Shown: positions 23,695 to 33,321, numbered from the stretch's first letter. The stretch is DNA of 64,000 nt from Candidatus Nitrososphaera evergladensis SR1 (GCF_000730285.1 NZ_CP007174.1:62001-126000), one strand, 5' to 3'. The notes: generated by a model from the letters alone, not told the origin. A program made the numbers and translations.

Positions 23695-26439
23695 ATGGCG
23701 GGAGTTACTGAATTTAATAATTCACAGGGAAACCTGATCTCGAAAATCAGAAAGCGGGACGGACGCATCGTCAGCTTTGAACAGTCCAAGATATCAAACG
23801 CAATTTACAAGGCGCTTGTGGCAACCGGAAAGCCGGACTACCCACTGGCAGAAAGGCTCGGCGTGAGGGTCTTCCAAAAGATGGCGCAGCAGGGCTATGG
23901 CTCTGAAAAGGCAGTCGCCACCGTGGAGGACGTGCAGGACATGGTCGAGTCCATACTGATAGAGGAAGGGCTGTCGGAAACGGCCAAGGCGTACATACTA
24001 TACAGGCACGAGCGCAGGAAGGTAAGGGACGAAAAGATGAAGGTCCTGAACAAGAAGGACCTCGACGAGGTCGACAAGGCCTTTGACATCAACTCGCTGC
24101 GCGTGCTTGCGGCGCGCTACCTTTTGCGCGACGAGAACAACGAGATAGTCGAGAGTCCCAAGCAGATGTTTGAAAGGGTGGCAATCCTTGTCGGAATAGC
24201 TGACGTGATGCACGACTCGCAGGTGTTCAACCTTGCAGGCGGCCACGTGCAGGACGCAGAAGAGGCTGCGAAATACTACCACAAGCTTGCAGACTTTGAC
24301 ATGAAGCTAAAGATAGGCGAATACTGGCTCAACCGCTACCACTTTGAGGCCATGGTACGCTCGTACATCCACGCCGCAAAGCAGGGCCAGATGAAGGTCA
24401 GCTTTAAAGAATTGTTAAGGCTGGTGGCAGAGGGCAAGATGGCCGCGTACAGCGACCGCATAAGGGAATACTATAACCTCATGATATCGCGCGACTTTTT
24501 GCCAAACACGCCGACGCTCATGAACGCCGGCGCAAGGCTCGGGCAGCTGTCGGCGTGCTTTGTCCTTGACATGCCCGACGACATGAACAGGATAATGAAG
24601 TCGTCGACAGACGCGGCGATGATATTCAAGTCGGGAGGCGGAGTCGGCATCAACTACTCGGACCTGAGGCCGGAGGGCGACATTGTCGCTTCGACATCTG
24701 GCGTCGCATCCGGGCCGACGTCTTTCATGAGGATAATCGACACAATCACAGATGTGGTAAAGCAGGGCGGCAAGCGCAGGGGAGCAAACATGGGCATCCT
24801 TGAGGCGTGGCACCCTGATGTTGAAAAGTTTGTCACGGCCAAGACCAAGCCGGGCGTCTTTGAGAATTTCAACGTCTCTGTCGGCATCTGGGAGGATTTC
24901 TGGAAGGCCCTTGTCAGCAAGGATGGAAACCACAAGTACACGCTGAGGAACCCGCGCACCCACGAGCCGATGAGGCAGATTGACGCGCAGCAGCTGATAG
25001 ACCTGATCGCGCTTTCCGCGTGGAAGAGCGCCGAGCCGGGAGTGATATTCTTTGACAACATCAACAAGTACAACCCGTGCATCGAAGCCAAGGGCGGGCC
25101 GCTGCGCGCCACAAACCCGTGCGGCGAGCAGTCATTATATCCATACGAGTCGTGCAACCTGGGCTCCATCAACCTTGCAAACTTTGTAAAGCGCAAGGCA
25201 GACGGGATGTATGAGTTTGACTGGCAGCGCTACGAGCAGGCAGTCAGGCTCTCCACAAGGTTCCTTGACAACATCATCGACATGAACAAGTACCCTGTCG
25301 AAGAGATAGAGACAAACACGCGCGCGACAAGGAGGATAGGCCTTGGCATCATGGGTATCGCAGACCTGCTGTTCCTTCTCCGCATCTCGTACAACTCGAA
25401 GGACGGCTATGAGTTCATGAACAAGCTTGCAGAGGCTGTTTCATACTTGAGCATGGACGAGTCTGTTGCAATCGCAAAATCGAGGGGCCCGTTCCCCATG
25501 TTCAAGGACACCGACTATGTCAAGGGCAGAATCCCAGTGGCAGGCTATTACGAGCTGCCAAAAGAGACGCACACATACGACTGGGCGACTCTCATTGAAA
25601 AGATAAAGAAGAACGGCATCCGCAACTCGTGGACGTCGACCATTGCGCCCACAGGCACGCTTTCCATGATAGCCGACACGGCAAACGGCGTCGAGCCGGT
25701 GTTTGCGCTCGTCTTTGAAAAGCGCGTGACTGTTGGCAGGTTCTTTTACACCGACAAGGTGTTTGAGAACGCGCTGAAGGAAAACGGCCTGTACTCTGAC
25801 GAGATACTGACCAAGATTGCAAACAACTATGGCTCTGTGCGCGGCATCGCTGAAATCCCGGAATGGATGCAGAGGACGTTTGTCACTGCAATCGACATCC
25901 ACTGGATGGACCACATCATGGCGCAGGCGGTGTGGCAAAAATGGATTTCCAATGCGATTGCCAAGACGATAAACATGCCCGGCGACGTGACAGCGGAGGA
26001 CGTAAAGTGCTCGTACCTGCTGTCGCACGAGCTGGGGCTAAAGGGCGTCACGGTATTCAGGGACGGCTCGCGGCAGGAGCAGGTATTGCACATCACCGGC
26101 AAGAACAATGGCGAAAAGCAGTTTACCGTCAAGCCGAGCAGGTACATCGCCGACTATATCCAGAACAACATACAGGAGCCCTACGTGCGTGAGCAGATGC
26201 TAAAGATACTGAAGGAGAAGGGAATCGATGAGGGCACTGTTCCGCAGGCAACGATGGCGACAGCTGCCGTAGCGGCGCCTGTCGTCGAAGTGCCCAAGAA
26301 GGCGACCCAGCCTGCTGCGATGCAGGTCATGTCTTCAAACGAGGACACCACGTGCCCATCGTGCAAGGCAAGGCTTGTCATCACCGAAGGGTGCAACATC
26401 TGCATCGAGTGCGGCTTTAGCAGCTGTGCATCGGGGTAA
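23695..26439 (+). CDS. nrdJ: Class II (adenosylcobalamin-dependent) ribonucleotide reductase
   Basis: Makes deoxyribonucleotides using vitamin B12. 914 residues from the ATG at 23695; the frame extends to 23530, but a TATA-like GTATAAGTA at about 23660 favours the later start. An ATP-cone is at the N terminus (KIRKRDGRIVSFEQSKISNA). The catalytic barrel shows ACFVLDMPDDMNRIMKS, the NPCGEQSLYPYESCNLGSIN active-site loop and STIAPTGTLSMIADTANGVE. The C terminus has a Cys-rich redox/zinc tail (CPSCKARL ... CNICIECGFSSC). No class I subunits are nearby. Confidence 0.95.
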   Translation: MAGVTEFNNSQGNLISKIRKRDGRIVSFEQSKISNAIYKALVATGKPDYPLAERLGVRVFQKMAQQGYGSEKAVATVEDVQDMVESILIEEGLSETAKAYILYRHERRKVRDEKMKVLNKKDLDEVDKAFDINSLRVLAARYLLRDENNEIVESPKQMFERVAILVGIADVMHDSQVFNLAGGHVQDAEEAAKYYHKLADFDMKLKIGEYWLNRYHFEAMVRSYIHAAKQGQMKVSFKELLRLVAEGKMAAYSDRIREYYNLMISRDFLPNTPTLMNAGARLGQLSACFVLDMPDDMNRIMKSSTDAAMIFKSGGGVGINYSDLRPEGDIVASTSGVASGPTSFMRIIDTITDVVKQGGKRRGANMGILEAWHPDVEKFVTAKTKPGVFENFNVSVGIWEDFWKALVSKDGNHKYTLRNPRTHEPMRQIDAQQLIDLIALSAWKSAEPGVIFFDNINKYNPCIEAKGGPLRATNPCGEQSLYPYESCNLGSINLANFVKRKADGMYEFDWQRYEQAVRLSTRFLDNIIDMNKYPVEEIETNTRATRRIGLGIMGIADLLFLLRISYNSKDGYEFMNKLAEAVSYLSMDESVAIAKSRGPFPMFKDTDYVKGRIPVAGYYELPKETHTYDWATLIEKIKKNGIRNSWTSTIAPTGTLSMIADTANGVEPVFALVFEKRVTVGRFFYTDKVFENALKENGLYSDEILTKIANNYGSVRGIAEIPEWMQRTFVTAIDIHWMDHIMAQAVWQKWISNAIAKTINMPGDVTAEDVKCSYLLSHELGLKGVTVFRDGSRQEQVLHITGKNNGEKQFTVKPSRYIADYIQNNIQEPYVREQMLKILKEKGIDEGTVPQATMATAAVAAPVVEVPKKATQPAAMQVMSSNEDTTCPSCKARLVITEGCNICIECGFSSCASG

Positions 26440-26552
26440 ACAAATACACACACGCATCATCCCTTCCTCTCTTCTTTCCCTTTTTCTGTTTTCAAAAACT
26501 CCGATTCTATTATATTATTATCTGCAAGCTGCAAATATGTGCACAGCATCAT

Positions 26553-27419
26553 ATGATGACGATGGAAGGCAAGATCTGCCTGGTCACGGGAAGCACATCC
26601 GGCATCGGAAAAGAGATAGCGGCCGGCCTTGCAGAGATGGGGGCAAAAGTCGTGCTCGTGGGCAGGAGCAGAGAAAAGTGCGAGACTGCCATCCAGGATG
26701 TTATCGCCATGACTGCAGACAGCAGAGTTTCATCGGGCCTGCTCTCATATCTTGTCGCAGACCTTTCTTCGCAACAGTCAGTGCGCCAGCTCGCAAAAGA
26801 TTTTGCCGACAGCCATGACAGGTTGCACGTGCTTGTAAACAATGCTGGCGTGTTCATGTCAAAAAGGGAGCTGACGGTCGACGGCATTGAGTACACGCTT
26901 GCGGTAAACCATCTTGCGCCGTTTCTCTTGACCAACTTGCTCCTTGGCAGGCTGAAGGCCGGAGCCCCTTCGAGAATAATCACAACCAGCTCTGTAGCCC
27001 ACAGGGGAATAAAGATCGACTTTGACGACCTGCAGATGATGAACAAGGGCTACAGCGGGATACGCGCGTACGGCCAGTCCAAGCTGGCAAACATTCTGTT
27101 TACTAGGGAGCTGGCAAGGCGGCGCCTGCAGGGAACGGGCGTCACCGCAAATTGCTTTCATCCCGGAGCGGTCAGGACAAACCTTGTGCGGGGCTCTTCC
27201 TATGGCCTTGTCTGGGGCGCTGCAAGCGTCTTTTTCACCAGCCCGCAAAAGGGTGCGGATACTGCGATCTATCTTGCCTCGTCAGACGAGATCAAGAATG
27301 TCAGCGGCGAGTATTTCGTAAAGAGAAAGCAGGCCAAGGCGTCTGATGCCGCGTACGACGACGATGCCGCCGAAAGGCTGTGGAGGGCAAGCGAGCAGCT
27401 CACCGGAATACAGACCTAA
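26553..27419 (+). CDS. Short-chain dehydrogenase/reductase
   Basis: 288 residues. Rossmann fold with NAD(P) motif GSTSGIGKE near residue 13, NNAGVF, and catalytic Ser/Tyr/Lys in ITTSSVAHRG and YGQSKLAN. The arginine in VLVGRSRE after the second strand suggests NADPH. The sequence resembles the retinol-dehydrogenase-like branch, a broad group whose substrate cannot be read from sequence. It stands alone between nrdJ and a tiny gene. Confidence 0.9.
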   Translation: MMTMEGKICLVTGSTSGIGKEIAAGLAEMGAKVVLVGRSREKCETAIQDVIAMTADSRVSSGLLSYLVADLSSQQSVRQLAKDFADSHDRLHVLVNNAGVFMSKRELTVDGIEYTLAVNHLAPFLLTNLLLGRLKAGAPSRIITTSSVAHRGIKIDFDDLQMMNKGYSGIRAYGQSKLANILFTRELARRRLQGTGVTANCFHPGAVRTNLVRGSSYGLVWGAASVFFTSPQKGADTAIYLASSDEIKNVSGEYFVKRKQAKASDAAYDDDAAERLWRASEQLTGIQT

Positions 27420-27463
27420 TGTTACTCCTTATATTCCCTGACACACCATAATACTGTAATAAT

Positions 27464-27604
27464 ATGGGATTCTTGGACAGGTTACGGAAGAAAAAAGATG
27501 ACCAGCCACACGAGGCCGCGCAGGGCTCTTCTGGAGCAACGGCGGGTGAGCAGCCAAGGCGAGTCAAGAGGTATACGTCTGACGGCAAGCCGGTGTACGA
27601 GTAA
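27464..27604 (+). CDS. Tiny basic hypothetical protein (46 residues)
   Basis: Reads MGFLDRLRKKKDDQPHEAAQ, a Gly/Ser/Ala middle, then RRVKRYTSDGKPVYE. The basic amphipathic N terminus resembles a membrane-surface helix, and the rest looks disordered. TTATATTC at about 27430 is at TATA distance from the ATG. No family is recognised. Confidence 0.5.
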   Translation: MGFLDRLRKKKDDQPHEAAQGSSGATAGEQPRRVKRYTSDGKPVYE

Positions 27605-27714
27605 AATAATGTAGACGCAGCAGCACGCAAGAATAGTACCGCGTCAGAGTTTTTCGGGTTTCTCAGGATAAATCCTGCATTTTGTCGATGCGTTCTGCAG
27701 ATTTTCCAGTATGA

Positions 27715-27726
27715 TTTGTATACAAA
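27715..27726. promoter_or_regulatory. 12-bp palindrome
   Basis: TTTGTATACAAA, in the gap after the tiny gene at 27464. It is related to the TGTATA half of the operator at 1849-1868. It could be a binding site; chance is not excluded. Confidence 0.3.
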
Positions 27727-27810
27727 CCTAGATGGCGCTAGAAAGGCGTTGATAGAGAGAGCAAGCCCTTGTTAGCAGATGTTTAGTGCCTGCAAGCGAT
27801 ATATCCTCCC

Positions 27811-27927
27811 ATGGATCTGTTGGAAGCGGTAATGTGGGTGGCCCTGAGCTTTTTTGTGACGCTTGCCGGCTTGGAAGTGGCATGGAGTGAAGTGGGCCTA
27901 AAGAAAAAAGAAGAGGCTATTCTCTAG
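27811..27927 (+). CDS. Possible single-span membrane microprotein (38 residues)
   Basis: Starts MDLLEAVMWVALSFFVTLAG and ends with a charged tail (GLKKKEEAIL). One membrane helix (about 5-24) with positive charges after it is a credible small membrane protein. Two hairpins follow its stop. Support is limited to composition and context. Confidence 0.4.
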   Translation: MDLLEAVMWVALSFFVTLAGLEVAWSEVGLKKKEEAIL

Positions 27928-27936
27928 CATAATAGT

Positions 27937-27987
27937 GGCACATACTTTTGTGCCTTGCAACGAGGCGCCACTTTTTGTTCTGGCGCC
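27937..27987. other. Two tandem perfect hairpins
   Basis: GGCACA-TACTTT-TGTGCC at 27937-27954 and GGCGCCA-10 nt-TGGCGCC at 27964-27987, starting 10 bp after the stop of the 38-residue frame. They may be a transcript end or part of a small RNA. I see nothing further in the remainder of the gap to 28157. Confidence 0.5.
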
Positions 27988-28157
27988 CTTCCGTCACACA
28001 CACAGAGAATATCGTGGCAATGGCAATGAATCTAGTTTTGTAGGAAAAAAGAGTCCCGCTCGCCTACATGCCTAGAACAAGAGCCACTGTTTTTCCAAAT
28101 AGAACAAGATTACAGAAAGACTTTAAAATTTAAGCAATAACTCTTGCCATCATCAAA

Positions 28158-29273
28158 GTGATAAGGGAATTGGCAGGTGCGCTGTTCCTTTTCGCACTTT
28201 TCTTTGGGAGCCTCGCACCTGCATATGCACAAAGCCAAAGCCAGGCAGCAAGATCCAGTGGAGGTTATTATTACAGCGGCACGGGATTCGATATAGAGTT
28301 CCCTCCGGGCTGGAACGGCACGCTTGCAGACGGGAAATATCCTGTGGCCAGGCCATCATCAGCTGCTGCACAGGCCGGCACGTCGATGAGCGTCTTTGCA
28401 GTAAACAGGCTTGAAGTGAAAAACCTGATAATGTCGGGGGTTCATGTCCTGCCGGAGTTGGACAGCAGCAGCAGCGGCAGAAAAGAAGAAGAACAGCAGC
28501 AATGCCAGAGGACGCTTGCCGAGCTGGTGCCAGTAAACGACATCAACGTGTTCCATACTATTCTAGAATGTGCAGACGAGCAGCAGCAACATTACGAAAT
28601 AACCGACAGCTATATCTTTTTCACACTGACAAAGTCAATTGCGGTTGGCTATTCAGCCCCGTCCAAGGATGCGTACAACAGATACCTGCATGACTTTACA
28701 AGCTCGTTGAAAACGGTCAAGGTTGACGAGCCAGTCAACATCCGGTCGGGGCTTGAAATCGTCCTTGGCATCACGAAATTTTACAAAAAATCCATAGACA
28801 TCCAGGCCGCCAACGACGCCGGGGTGGACATGGTGATCGGCGCCTCATCAAACAACGTCAGCGTTGTGTTTGACGAGCCCGGCAAGCGCTTTGTGATCAA
28901 GGTCAACGGGCAGACTGCTGCTACAGGGCAAGCCGGCCGGCTGCTGGTTCCAGTAGACAAGGTCCTGCGCGGGCCGTACCAGGTGCACATAGACGGCGTG
29001 CCTGTGCCGGACCCGCTTGTAATTGAGGATACCCAGACAAAAGAAAAGCTTGTTATGGTAGAGTATGGCGAAGGAGCGCGCCAGATCGTCATCAGCGGAG
29101 CAGAGGTGGTCCCAGAATTCCCTCTGCACGTTGCAGGAATAATGCTTGGAGCCGTCCTTTCCGCATCAATCCTGTACCAGCGCAAAAAAAGTAGTAGTAA
29201 TAATAATAACGTCAAGAGGTCAGGGGAGCTATCCCTCCACACACGTGCACCCTTGCGTTCCCACTCAGCCTGA
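28158..29273 (+). CDS. Exported surface protein with PEF-CTERM-like C terminus
   Basis: 371 residues from a GTG. A signal peptide spans 1-25 (LAGALFLFALFFGSLAPAYA). The N-terminal domain starts YYYSGTGFDIEFPPGW, reminiscent of PsbP-like domains; a second beta domain follows (about 225-310). Near the C terminus VPEFPLHVAGIMLGAVLSAS followed by a basic stretch (YQRKK) is the layout of archaeal PEF-CTERM sorting signals. About 40 residues beyond it seem disordered. It is probably displayed on the cell surface; function unknown. Confidence 0.8.
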   Translation: MIRELAGALFLFALFFGSLAPAYAQSQSQAARSSGGYYYSGTGFDIEFPPGWNGTLADGKYPVARPSSAAAQAGTSMSVFAVNRLEVKNLIMSGVHVLPELDSSSSGRKEEEQQQCQRTLAELVPVNDINVFHTILECADEQQQHYEITDSYIFFTLTKSIAVGYSAPSKDAYNRYLHDFTSSLKTVKVDEPVNIRSGLEIVLGITKFYKKSIDIQAANDAGVDMVIGASSNNVSVVFDEPGKRFVIKVNGQTAATGQAGRLLVPVDKVLRGPYQVHIDGVPVPDPLVIEDTQTKEKLVMVEYGEGARQIVISGAEVVPEFPLHVAGIMLGAVLSASILYQRKKSSSNNNNVKRSGELSLHTRAPLRSHSA

Positions 29274-29328
29274 CCCCGTCTTTCAGGGCAAGCTGGGCTG
29301 CTTTTTCTTAAAAGAATTCAGCAGGCTG

Positions 29329-29362
29329 ACTGCAGAGCCGTACACTAGAGCCTCTGCGCAGT
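29329..29362. other. Hairpin in the gap before the TIM-barrel gene
   Basis: ACTGCAGAG pairs with CTCTGCGCAGT across a 13-14 nt loop with a two-base bulge. It is followed by CA-rich alternating sequence (29380-29408) and then the likely TATA element GATTAAATAC. No gene is seen in the gap. Confidence 0.35.
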
Positions 29363-29474
29363 TCTGGCCTGCACTTGCACACACACATACACACGCATAT
29401 GCACACATATCGATTAAATACACAACAAAACAAGTTTTTTCCATCCACAACACGGGGAGTTTCGCAGCCGTCGT

Positions 29475-30440
29475 ATGATCATAATGCAGCTCAAGTCAAC
29501 CCAGCAAGAGGAGGCGTTTGCAAACATTGCCGCAATCATTAACAGGCTGCATAAAAGCCATGGCTACAGGATAAGAGGACACGAAGTCCACCAGACGCGT
29601 GGAGTAATGGCCAAGACGTCGCTTCCTGAAAGGGCTAAAATGGTTTCGAGTTTTTGCGCGCGCAACGGCATACGATACCTTGCATACCACTCCCCGATAC
29701 TTGGCAGAGGCCAGAACATCTGGGAGGACAAATGGCGGGAGAAGGTCAAGGAGTCGCTTGCCCTTACGATCCAGGAGGCGCAAGCAGTCAGAAAAGAGGC
29801 TGGCCTCCAAAGCAAGGTCGTAATAGTGTTCCACCTGACAAGCTACATGCCTTCAAAGGAGGTGCCAAGGACGCACAAAGAAAAAATTGCGCTTTACGAG
29901 GCCGCAGAGCAAGAATTCCTAAAATTCTTTAAGAGCGAGCAAGATACGGACGGCTGCGTTCTGGCGGTTGAAAACACGTATCCCCGGCATGACGGAGACT
30001 CGGAAAGCATCGGGCCATTCCACCCGTCGGAGCTTGCCCGGATGGAAAAACACGGCATCATGACGGCCCTTGACCTTGCCCACTACCAGCTGTACTCGAA
30101 TTATCTGAGCCGTGGAAAGGGCAGGCTTGCCGGCGACCTGGACAGGGAAAGGTACGGCCGCGCGCCCTTCTGGGACCAGTGCATAAAAAAGGACCTTGCC
30201 AGCTCGCTTGCGCTTCTCCACATCAGCGACGCAAGCGGGTTTGAAGTCAGGGGCGAGGCTCTCCCAGTTGGAAGCGGCGAGATACCCTTTGCAGACGTGC
30301 TTGGTGCCTGCAATTCGCTTGGCAGGGACGTGCGGGGCACCATAGAACTAAGCTGCGGCCACCTTCAAAAAGGCAGGCTGCAATTTGAAAGCGCCAGGTG
30401 GCTCTTGGAGAATGTCCCTGGCGCGTTTAAAGAAGCCTGA
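29475..30440 (+). CDS. Xylose isomerase-like TIM-barrel protein (AP endonuclease family 2)
   Basis: 321 residues. Barrel strands with the usual metal ligands are visible: YLAYHSPIL (His), VIVFHLTSY, LAVENTYP (Glu), ALDLAHYQ (Asp/His), LLHISDASG (His/Asp) and TIELSCG (Glu). This pattern occurs in both endonuclease IV and sugar isomerases, so the reaction cannot be fixed. A GATTAAATA element lies at 29412-29420. The NAD synthase gene follows 65 bp later. Confidence 0.82.
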   Translation: MIIMQLKSTQQEEAFANIAAIINRLHKSHGYRIRGHEVHQTRGVMAKTSLPERAKMVSSFCARNGIRYLAYHSPILGRGQNIWEDKWREKVKESLALTIQEAQAVRKEAGLQSKVVIVFHLTSYMPSKEVPRTHKEKIALYEAAEQEFLKFFKSEQDTDGCVLAVENTYPRHDGDSESIGPFHPSELARMEKHGIMTALDLAHYQLYSNYLSRGKGRLAGDLDRERYGRAPFWDQCIKKDLASSLALLHISDASGFEVRGEALPVGSGEIPFADVLGACNSLGRDVRGTIELSCGHLQKGRLQFESARWLLENVPGAFKEA

Positions 30441-30505
30441 TAACAAAAAAAAGAATGAGCACACACACATATATTAATACAAGAACATTCGTAGCTGGTC
30501 TATAG

Positions 30506-31345
30506 TTGAATTATTATTATTCTTCTTCCAGCCCCGAGTCTCGCGTGCTTGCCAGACTGACCAGCGGCTTTGATCGTGCAAAGACCGCAAAAAGCATCGA
30601 GAAATTCATCGCCGGTTATGTCGAGGCCGCGCGGGCAGAAAGAGGAATCGTGATGGGCCTCTCTGGCGGCCTCGACTCTGCCGTGGTAGCGGCGCTGTGC
30701 ACAAGGGCGCTTGACGGAAGCGGCAAGAATGTTCTTGGATTGATTCTGCCGAGTGCGTCAACCCCGAACGAAGATGTAGAGGATGCGGCCGCGCACGCCA
30801 GAGAACTTGGCATTGAGCACCAGACCATCAACATGGAGCCGATAGTCGAAAGATACATGCAGGTCCTGTCGGATGATAACGAAGACAAAGTCGCGCGGGG
30901 CAACCTTACTGCGAGGGTGCGCATGTCCGTGCTCTATTATCATGCGCACGTTGGCAAAAGGCTGGTTGCAGGGACAAGCGACAAAAGCGAGATAAGCATC
31001 GGCTACTTCACGAAATTTGGCGACGGCGGGGCAGACATGATCCCGATAGCCGGCCTGTACAAGACGCAGGTCAGAGAGCTAGGCCGATACCTAAAAGTGC
31101 CTGACGCAATACTGCAAAAAAAGAGCAGTCCCAGGCTCTGGGCGGACCACACTGCAGAAGATGAAATAGGGATGGGCTATGAAACAATCGATCCCATCCT
31201 GTACATGCTGGTGGACAGGAAAAAAACCGCAAAAGAGGCAGCCGTAGCGCTTGGCGTGCCCGTAGACAAGGTAAAAAAGGTGCAGGGCATGATTGCAAAG
31301 AGCGCGCACAAGCGTGCAATGCCGGCCGCGCCGCCAAAACTGTAA
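30506..31345 (+). CDS. nadE: NH3-dependent NAD+ synthase
   Basis: Converts deamido-NAD to NAD with ATP and ammonia. 279 residues from a TTG, with a TATA-like ATATATTAATAC about 30 bp earlier. The pyrophosphatase loop GLSGGLDSAVVAAL (about 50-63) defines the family, and GTSDKSEISIGYFTKFGDGG and SPRLWADHTAEDEIGM match further substrate loops. There is no glutaminase domain. The N terminus NYYYSSSS comes from ATT/TCT triplets and is probably an add-on. Confidence 0.93.
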   Translation: MNYYYSSSSPESRVLARLTSGFDRAKTAKSIEKFIAGYVEAARAERGIVMGLSGGLDSAVVAALCTRALDGSGKNVLGLILPSASTPNEDVEDAAAHARELGIEHQTINMEPIVERYMQVLSDDNEDKVARGNLTARVRMSVLYYHAHVGKRLVAGTSDKSEISIGYFTKFGDGGADMIPIAGLYKTQVRELGRYLKVPDAILQKKSSPRLWADHTAEDEIGMGYETIDPILYMLVDRKKTAKEAAVALGVPVDKVKKVQGMIAKSAHKRAMPAAPPKL

Positions 31346-31414
31346 GTCGAGACCTTTCTTTACCGCAGAAATTATTATATTTTATTTTCAAGATACATAA
31401 CATGCCATAAATAC

Positions 31415-31666
31415 ATGCGCAAGCCGGTGCTGTTGATAGACGACGCAGAGGATTCGCTTGAAGCAATCAGGCTGTTTCAAGAGTCCGGCCAGAAATACGT
31501 CGAATATCACATCAAGAAATTCGAGGAGAGCTGCTGCGGCGAGCTTCCGACCACTCGTGCTCCATCGGTTTTTGCCCCCGAAGGGATATTCAAGGGGCTA
31601 GAGGGCGTCAGAAACTATCTGTCCATTGAAAAGCAGCCGGATACAGGCGAGAGCGCGTACTGGTGA
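31415..31666 (+). CDS. Small hypothetical protein, thioredoxin-fold-like
   Basis: 83 residues. It reads as strand (PVLLIDDAED), helix (SLEAIRLFQESG), strand (YVEYHIKKFEES), then TTRAPSVFAPEGIFKGLEGV followed by a helix. The Pro after TTRA and the final helix are like the cis-Pro half of thioredoxin folds, but there is no CxxC at the first helix; the only cysteines are the pair ESCCGEL. The fold is inferred, with no known function. Confidence 0.7.
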   Translation: MRKPVLLIDDAEDSLEAIRLFQESGQKYVEYHIKKFEESCCGELPTTRAPSVFAPEGIFKGLEGVRNYLSIEKQPDTGESAYW

Positions 31667-31685
31667 TGATGATAATAATGATACA

Positions 31686-32039
31686 TTATGGCAGGTCCAC
31701 GTAGACCGCCCCGTCTTTTTCAACCACTGGATACAGCACAAGGTCGCCTGACTTTCTCCACTCTGGCGACTGCTCAACCCATGTCGCCTCCCTTTTCCAC
31801 GACTTCATGTTCTCCAGCTTGCCGGTGAACACGTTGTACTCGTAGCCGTGCATGTGGCAGACGATGTTGTCGCCGTTAAAGTCGCCCTTTGCAAGCGACG
31901 CGCCCCTGTGAGGGCAGGAATTGTTGCAGGCAAACAGCTTGCCGCGCCTTTTCCCGACCAGCACGTCTGTGCCGTTAATGGTAAAAACCTTCCAGCAGTC
32001 GTCAGGAATTTCACTACTCGCGCACGCCCTGTAAAGCAT
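31686..32039 (-). CDS. Rieske-type [2Fe-2S] ferredoxin
   Basis: 117 residues. The two cluster motifs are CPHRGASL (Cys/His) and CHMHGYEY (Cys/His), preceded by the beta strand DVLVGKRRGKLFACNN. There is no membrane helix, so it is a soluble ferredoxin of the kind feeding oxygenases or acting as a lone electron carrier, not a bc1-type subunit. It is read in the same direction as the Dps-like gene 36 bp upstream, which suggests an oxidative-stress or iron-related pair. Confidence 0.9.
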   Translation of the reverse strand: MLYRACASSEIPDDCWKVFTINGTDVLVGKRRGKLFACNNSCPHRGASLAKGDFNGDNIVCHMHGYEYNVFTGKLENMKSWKREATWVEQSPEWRKSGDLVLYPVVEKDGAVYVDLP

Positions 32040-32075
32040 CGCAAAAAAGAGGAAAGTAAAGCGGTTGTATTAACC

Positions 32076-32681
32076 TTAGAGGTGTATCAGGCTCCCCTGC
32101 GCTCCTGTGTGCGGAGATTGCCCTGCGAACTTTCTCCTAAAGTGCCCTGATGGCCTCTTTGAGAGAAGCTCTATGAACCACGCTTCATGCTCAACCTCTT
32201 CCTGCATTATCCTCTGTGCAATGTCGTACGTCCTTGGGTCCTTGCCCGCTGTCATGTCACAGACCTCGCCCCACGACCTTATGGCGCACTGCTCGGCTTC
32301 TAACAATACTTTCAGTATGGAGTTGATGTCCTCCCAGTTGTTGGGAAGGAAAGCGTCGGGACAGCCTGCCTGGTCTGCAAACCTTCTGATGTCCCTTGGA
32401 AGCGCGCCGCCAAGCTCGTACAGCCTTGGGACCATTGCCTCAAAGTGGTTCCTGTCCTCTATCCTTGCGTCTTCGACTATTTCCTTGATGCCTTCGCCTT
32501 CAAGGCCGGTGCAGTGCATCCTCAGGATAGTGTAGTAATAGTACGTCGTGAACTCTGCTCCGACTCCCTTTACAATCAGGTCCTTCAGCTTGTCTACGTT
32601 GACGCCGTTTTTCTTCAGGACTTCAAGTGCGACAATGTTCGGGACTGGCTTTGTCGTTTTTGCATATTCTGCATCAGACAT
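32076..32681 (-). CDS. Dps-like ferritin-family protein
   Basis: 201 residues. The four-helix ferritin-like core has the iron-ligand pattern [38 protein letters not shown] and [15 protein letters not shown], as in the Dps-like (DPSL) proteins of Sulfolobus, which use peroxide to oxidise and store iron. Two cysteines ([17 protein letters not shown]) match the DPSL feature of paired cysteines near the site. The C-terminal 20 residues look flexible. The Rieske gene is directly downstream. Confidence 0.9.
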   Translation of the reverse strand: MSDAEYAKTTKPVPNIVALEVLKKNGVNVDKLKDLIVKGVGAEFTTYYYYTILRMHCTGLEGEGIKEIVEDARIEDRNHFEAMVPRLYELGGALPRDIRRFADQAGCPDAFLPNNWEDINSILKVLLEAEQCAIRSWGEVCDMTAGKDPRTYDIAQRIMQEEVEHEAWFIELLSKRPSGHFRRKFAGQSPHTGAQGSLIHL

Positions 32682-32764
32682 TATGAGGAGTAGTACCGAA
32701 AATAATTAAAGAGTTGCGAACTTTTGCGCAATTGCGATGATGTTTCTTCTCATGCAAAGATTTT

Positions 32765-33172
32765 CTAGGTGTAGGTGTCGATTACCTGCGATGCTGCCGC
32801 CGTTGCCGCTTTTACTGAAGGACGCTGCCGTTGCTGTTCTTCCTCCTCTTCTTCTGGAGAAGAAGGGACAGCATCGATATTGTTATTTATCCTCAGCATC
32901 TTTTCTGCGCATGTAAAATGTGCCAGGTATTCCCTTCCCTTTTCAGTTATCAATAGGGACCTGTCTGGCAGCTCATCCAAAAGCCCGCTCTGCCAGGCCA
33001 GCTCTACGTACCCTTGCAGCATAGAGTGGGACAGATTTGCCTTGTATATTACGTGCGTCCTCTTGGTTTTCTGCTCGCAGACGCGGAGTATTTCCGCAAT
33101 TATCGCGTGCATGCTCCGCGGCTTCATTAGACTCCTTCTATGGGAAAACACTGTTGCGACTTCCTTAAACAT
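32765..33172 (-). CDS. Winged-helix regulator
   Basis: 135 residues. Residues 20-85 read as a winged helix of the HTH_45 kind seen in many archaea: MHAIIAEILRVCEQKTKRTH, YKANLSHSMLQGYVELAWQS, GLLDELPDRSLLITEKGREY. The C-terminal 40 residues are Glu/Gln-rich. A CTTATATCC element (minus strand, about 33207-33215) supports the start at 33172; ATG 33127 is the alternative. Confidence 0.82.
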   Translation of the reverse strand: MFKEVATVFSHRRSLMKPRSMHAIIAEILRVCEQKTKRTHVIYKANLSHSMLQGYVELAWQSGLLDELPDRSLLITEKGREYLAHFTCAEKMLRINNNIDAVPSSPEEEEEEQQRQRPSVKAATAAASQVIDTYT

Positions 33173-33252
33173 GACACTAGAATTACGATATAGAAGTTAT
33201 TATAGTTATTGGATATAAGATCCATAGCTGGAACTTATTATTAAAACTGATC

Positions 33253-33270
33253 GTAAAACCGATGTTTTAC
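33253..33270. promoter_or_regulatory. Perfect inverted repeat between htpX and the winged-helix gene
   Basis: GTAAAAC-CGAT-GTTTTAC, about 80 bp before the winged-helix start and 52 bp after the htpX stop. It may be an operator for the former or a transcript end for the latter. Confidence 0.45.
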
Positions 33271-33321
33271 CTCTGAAATTGTAGTGGCAATGACGATAAC
33301 ATGCACATGATGTACAGAATG

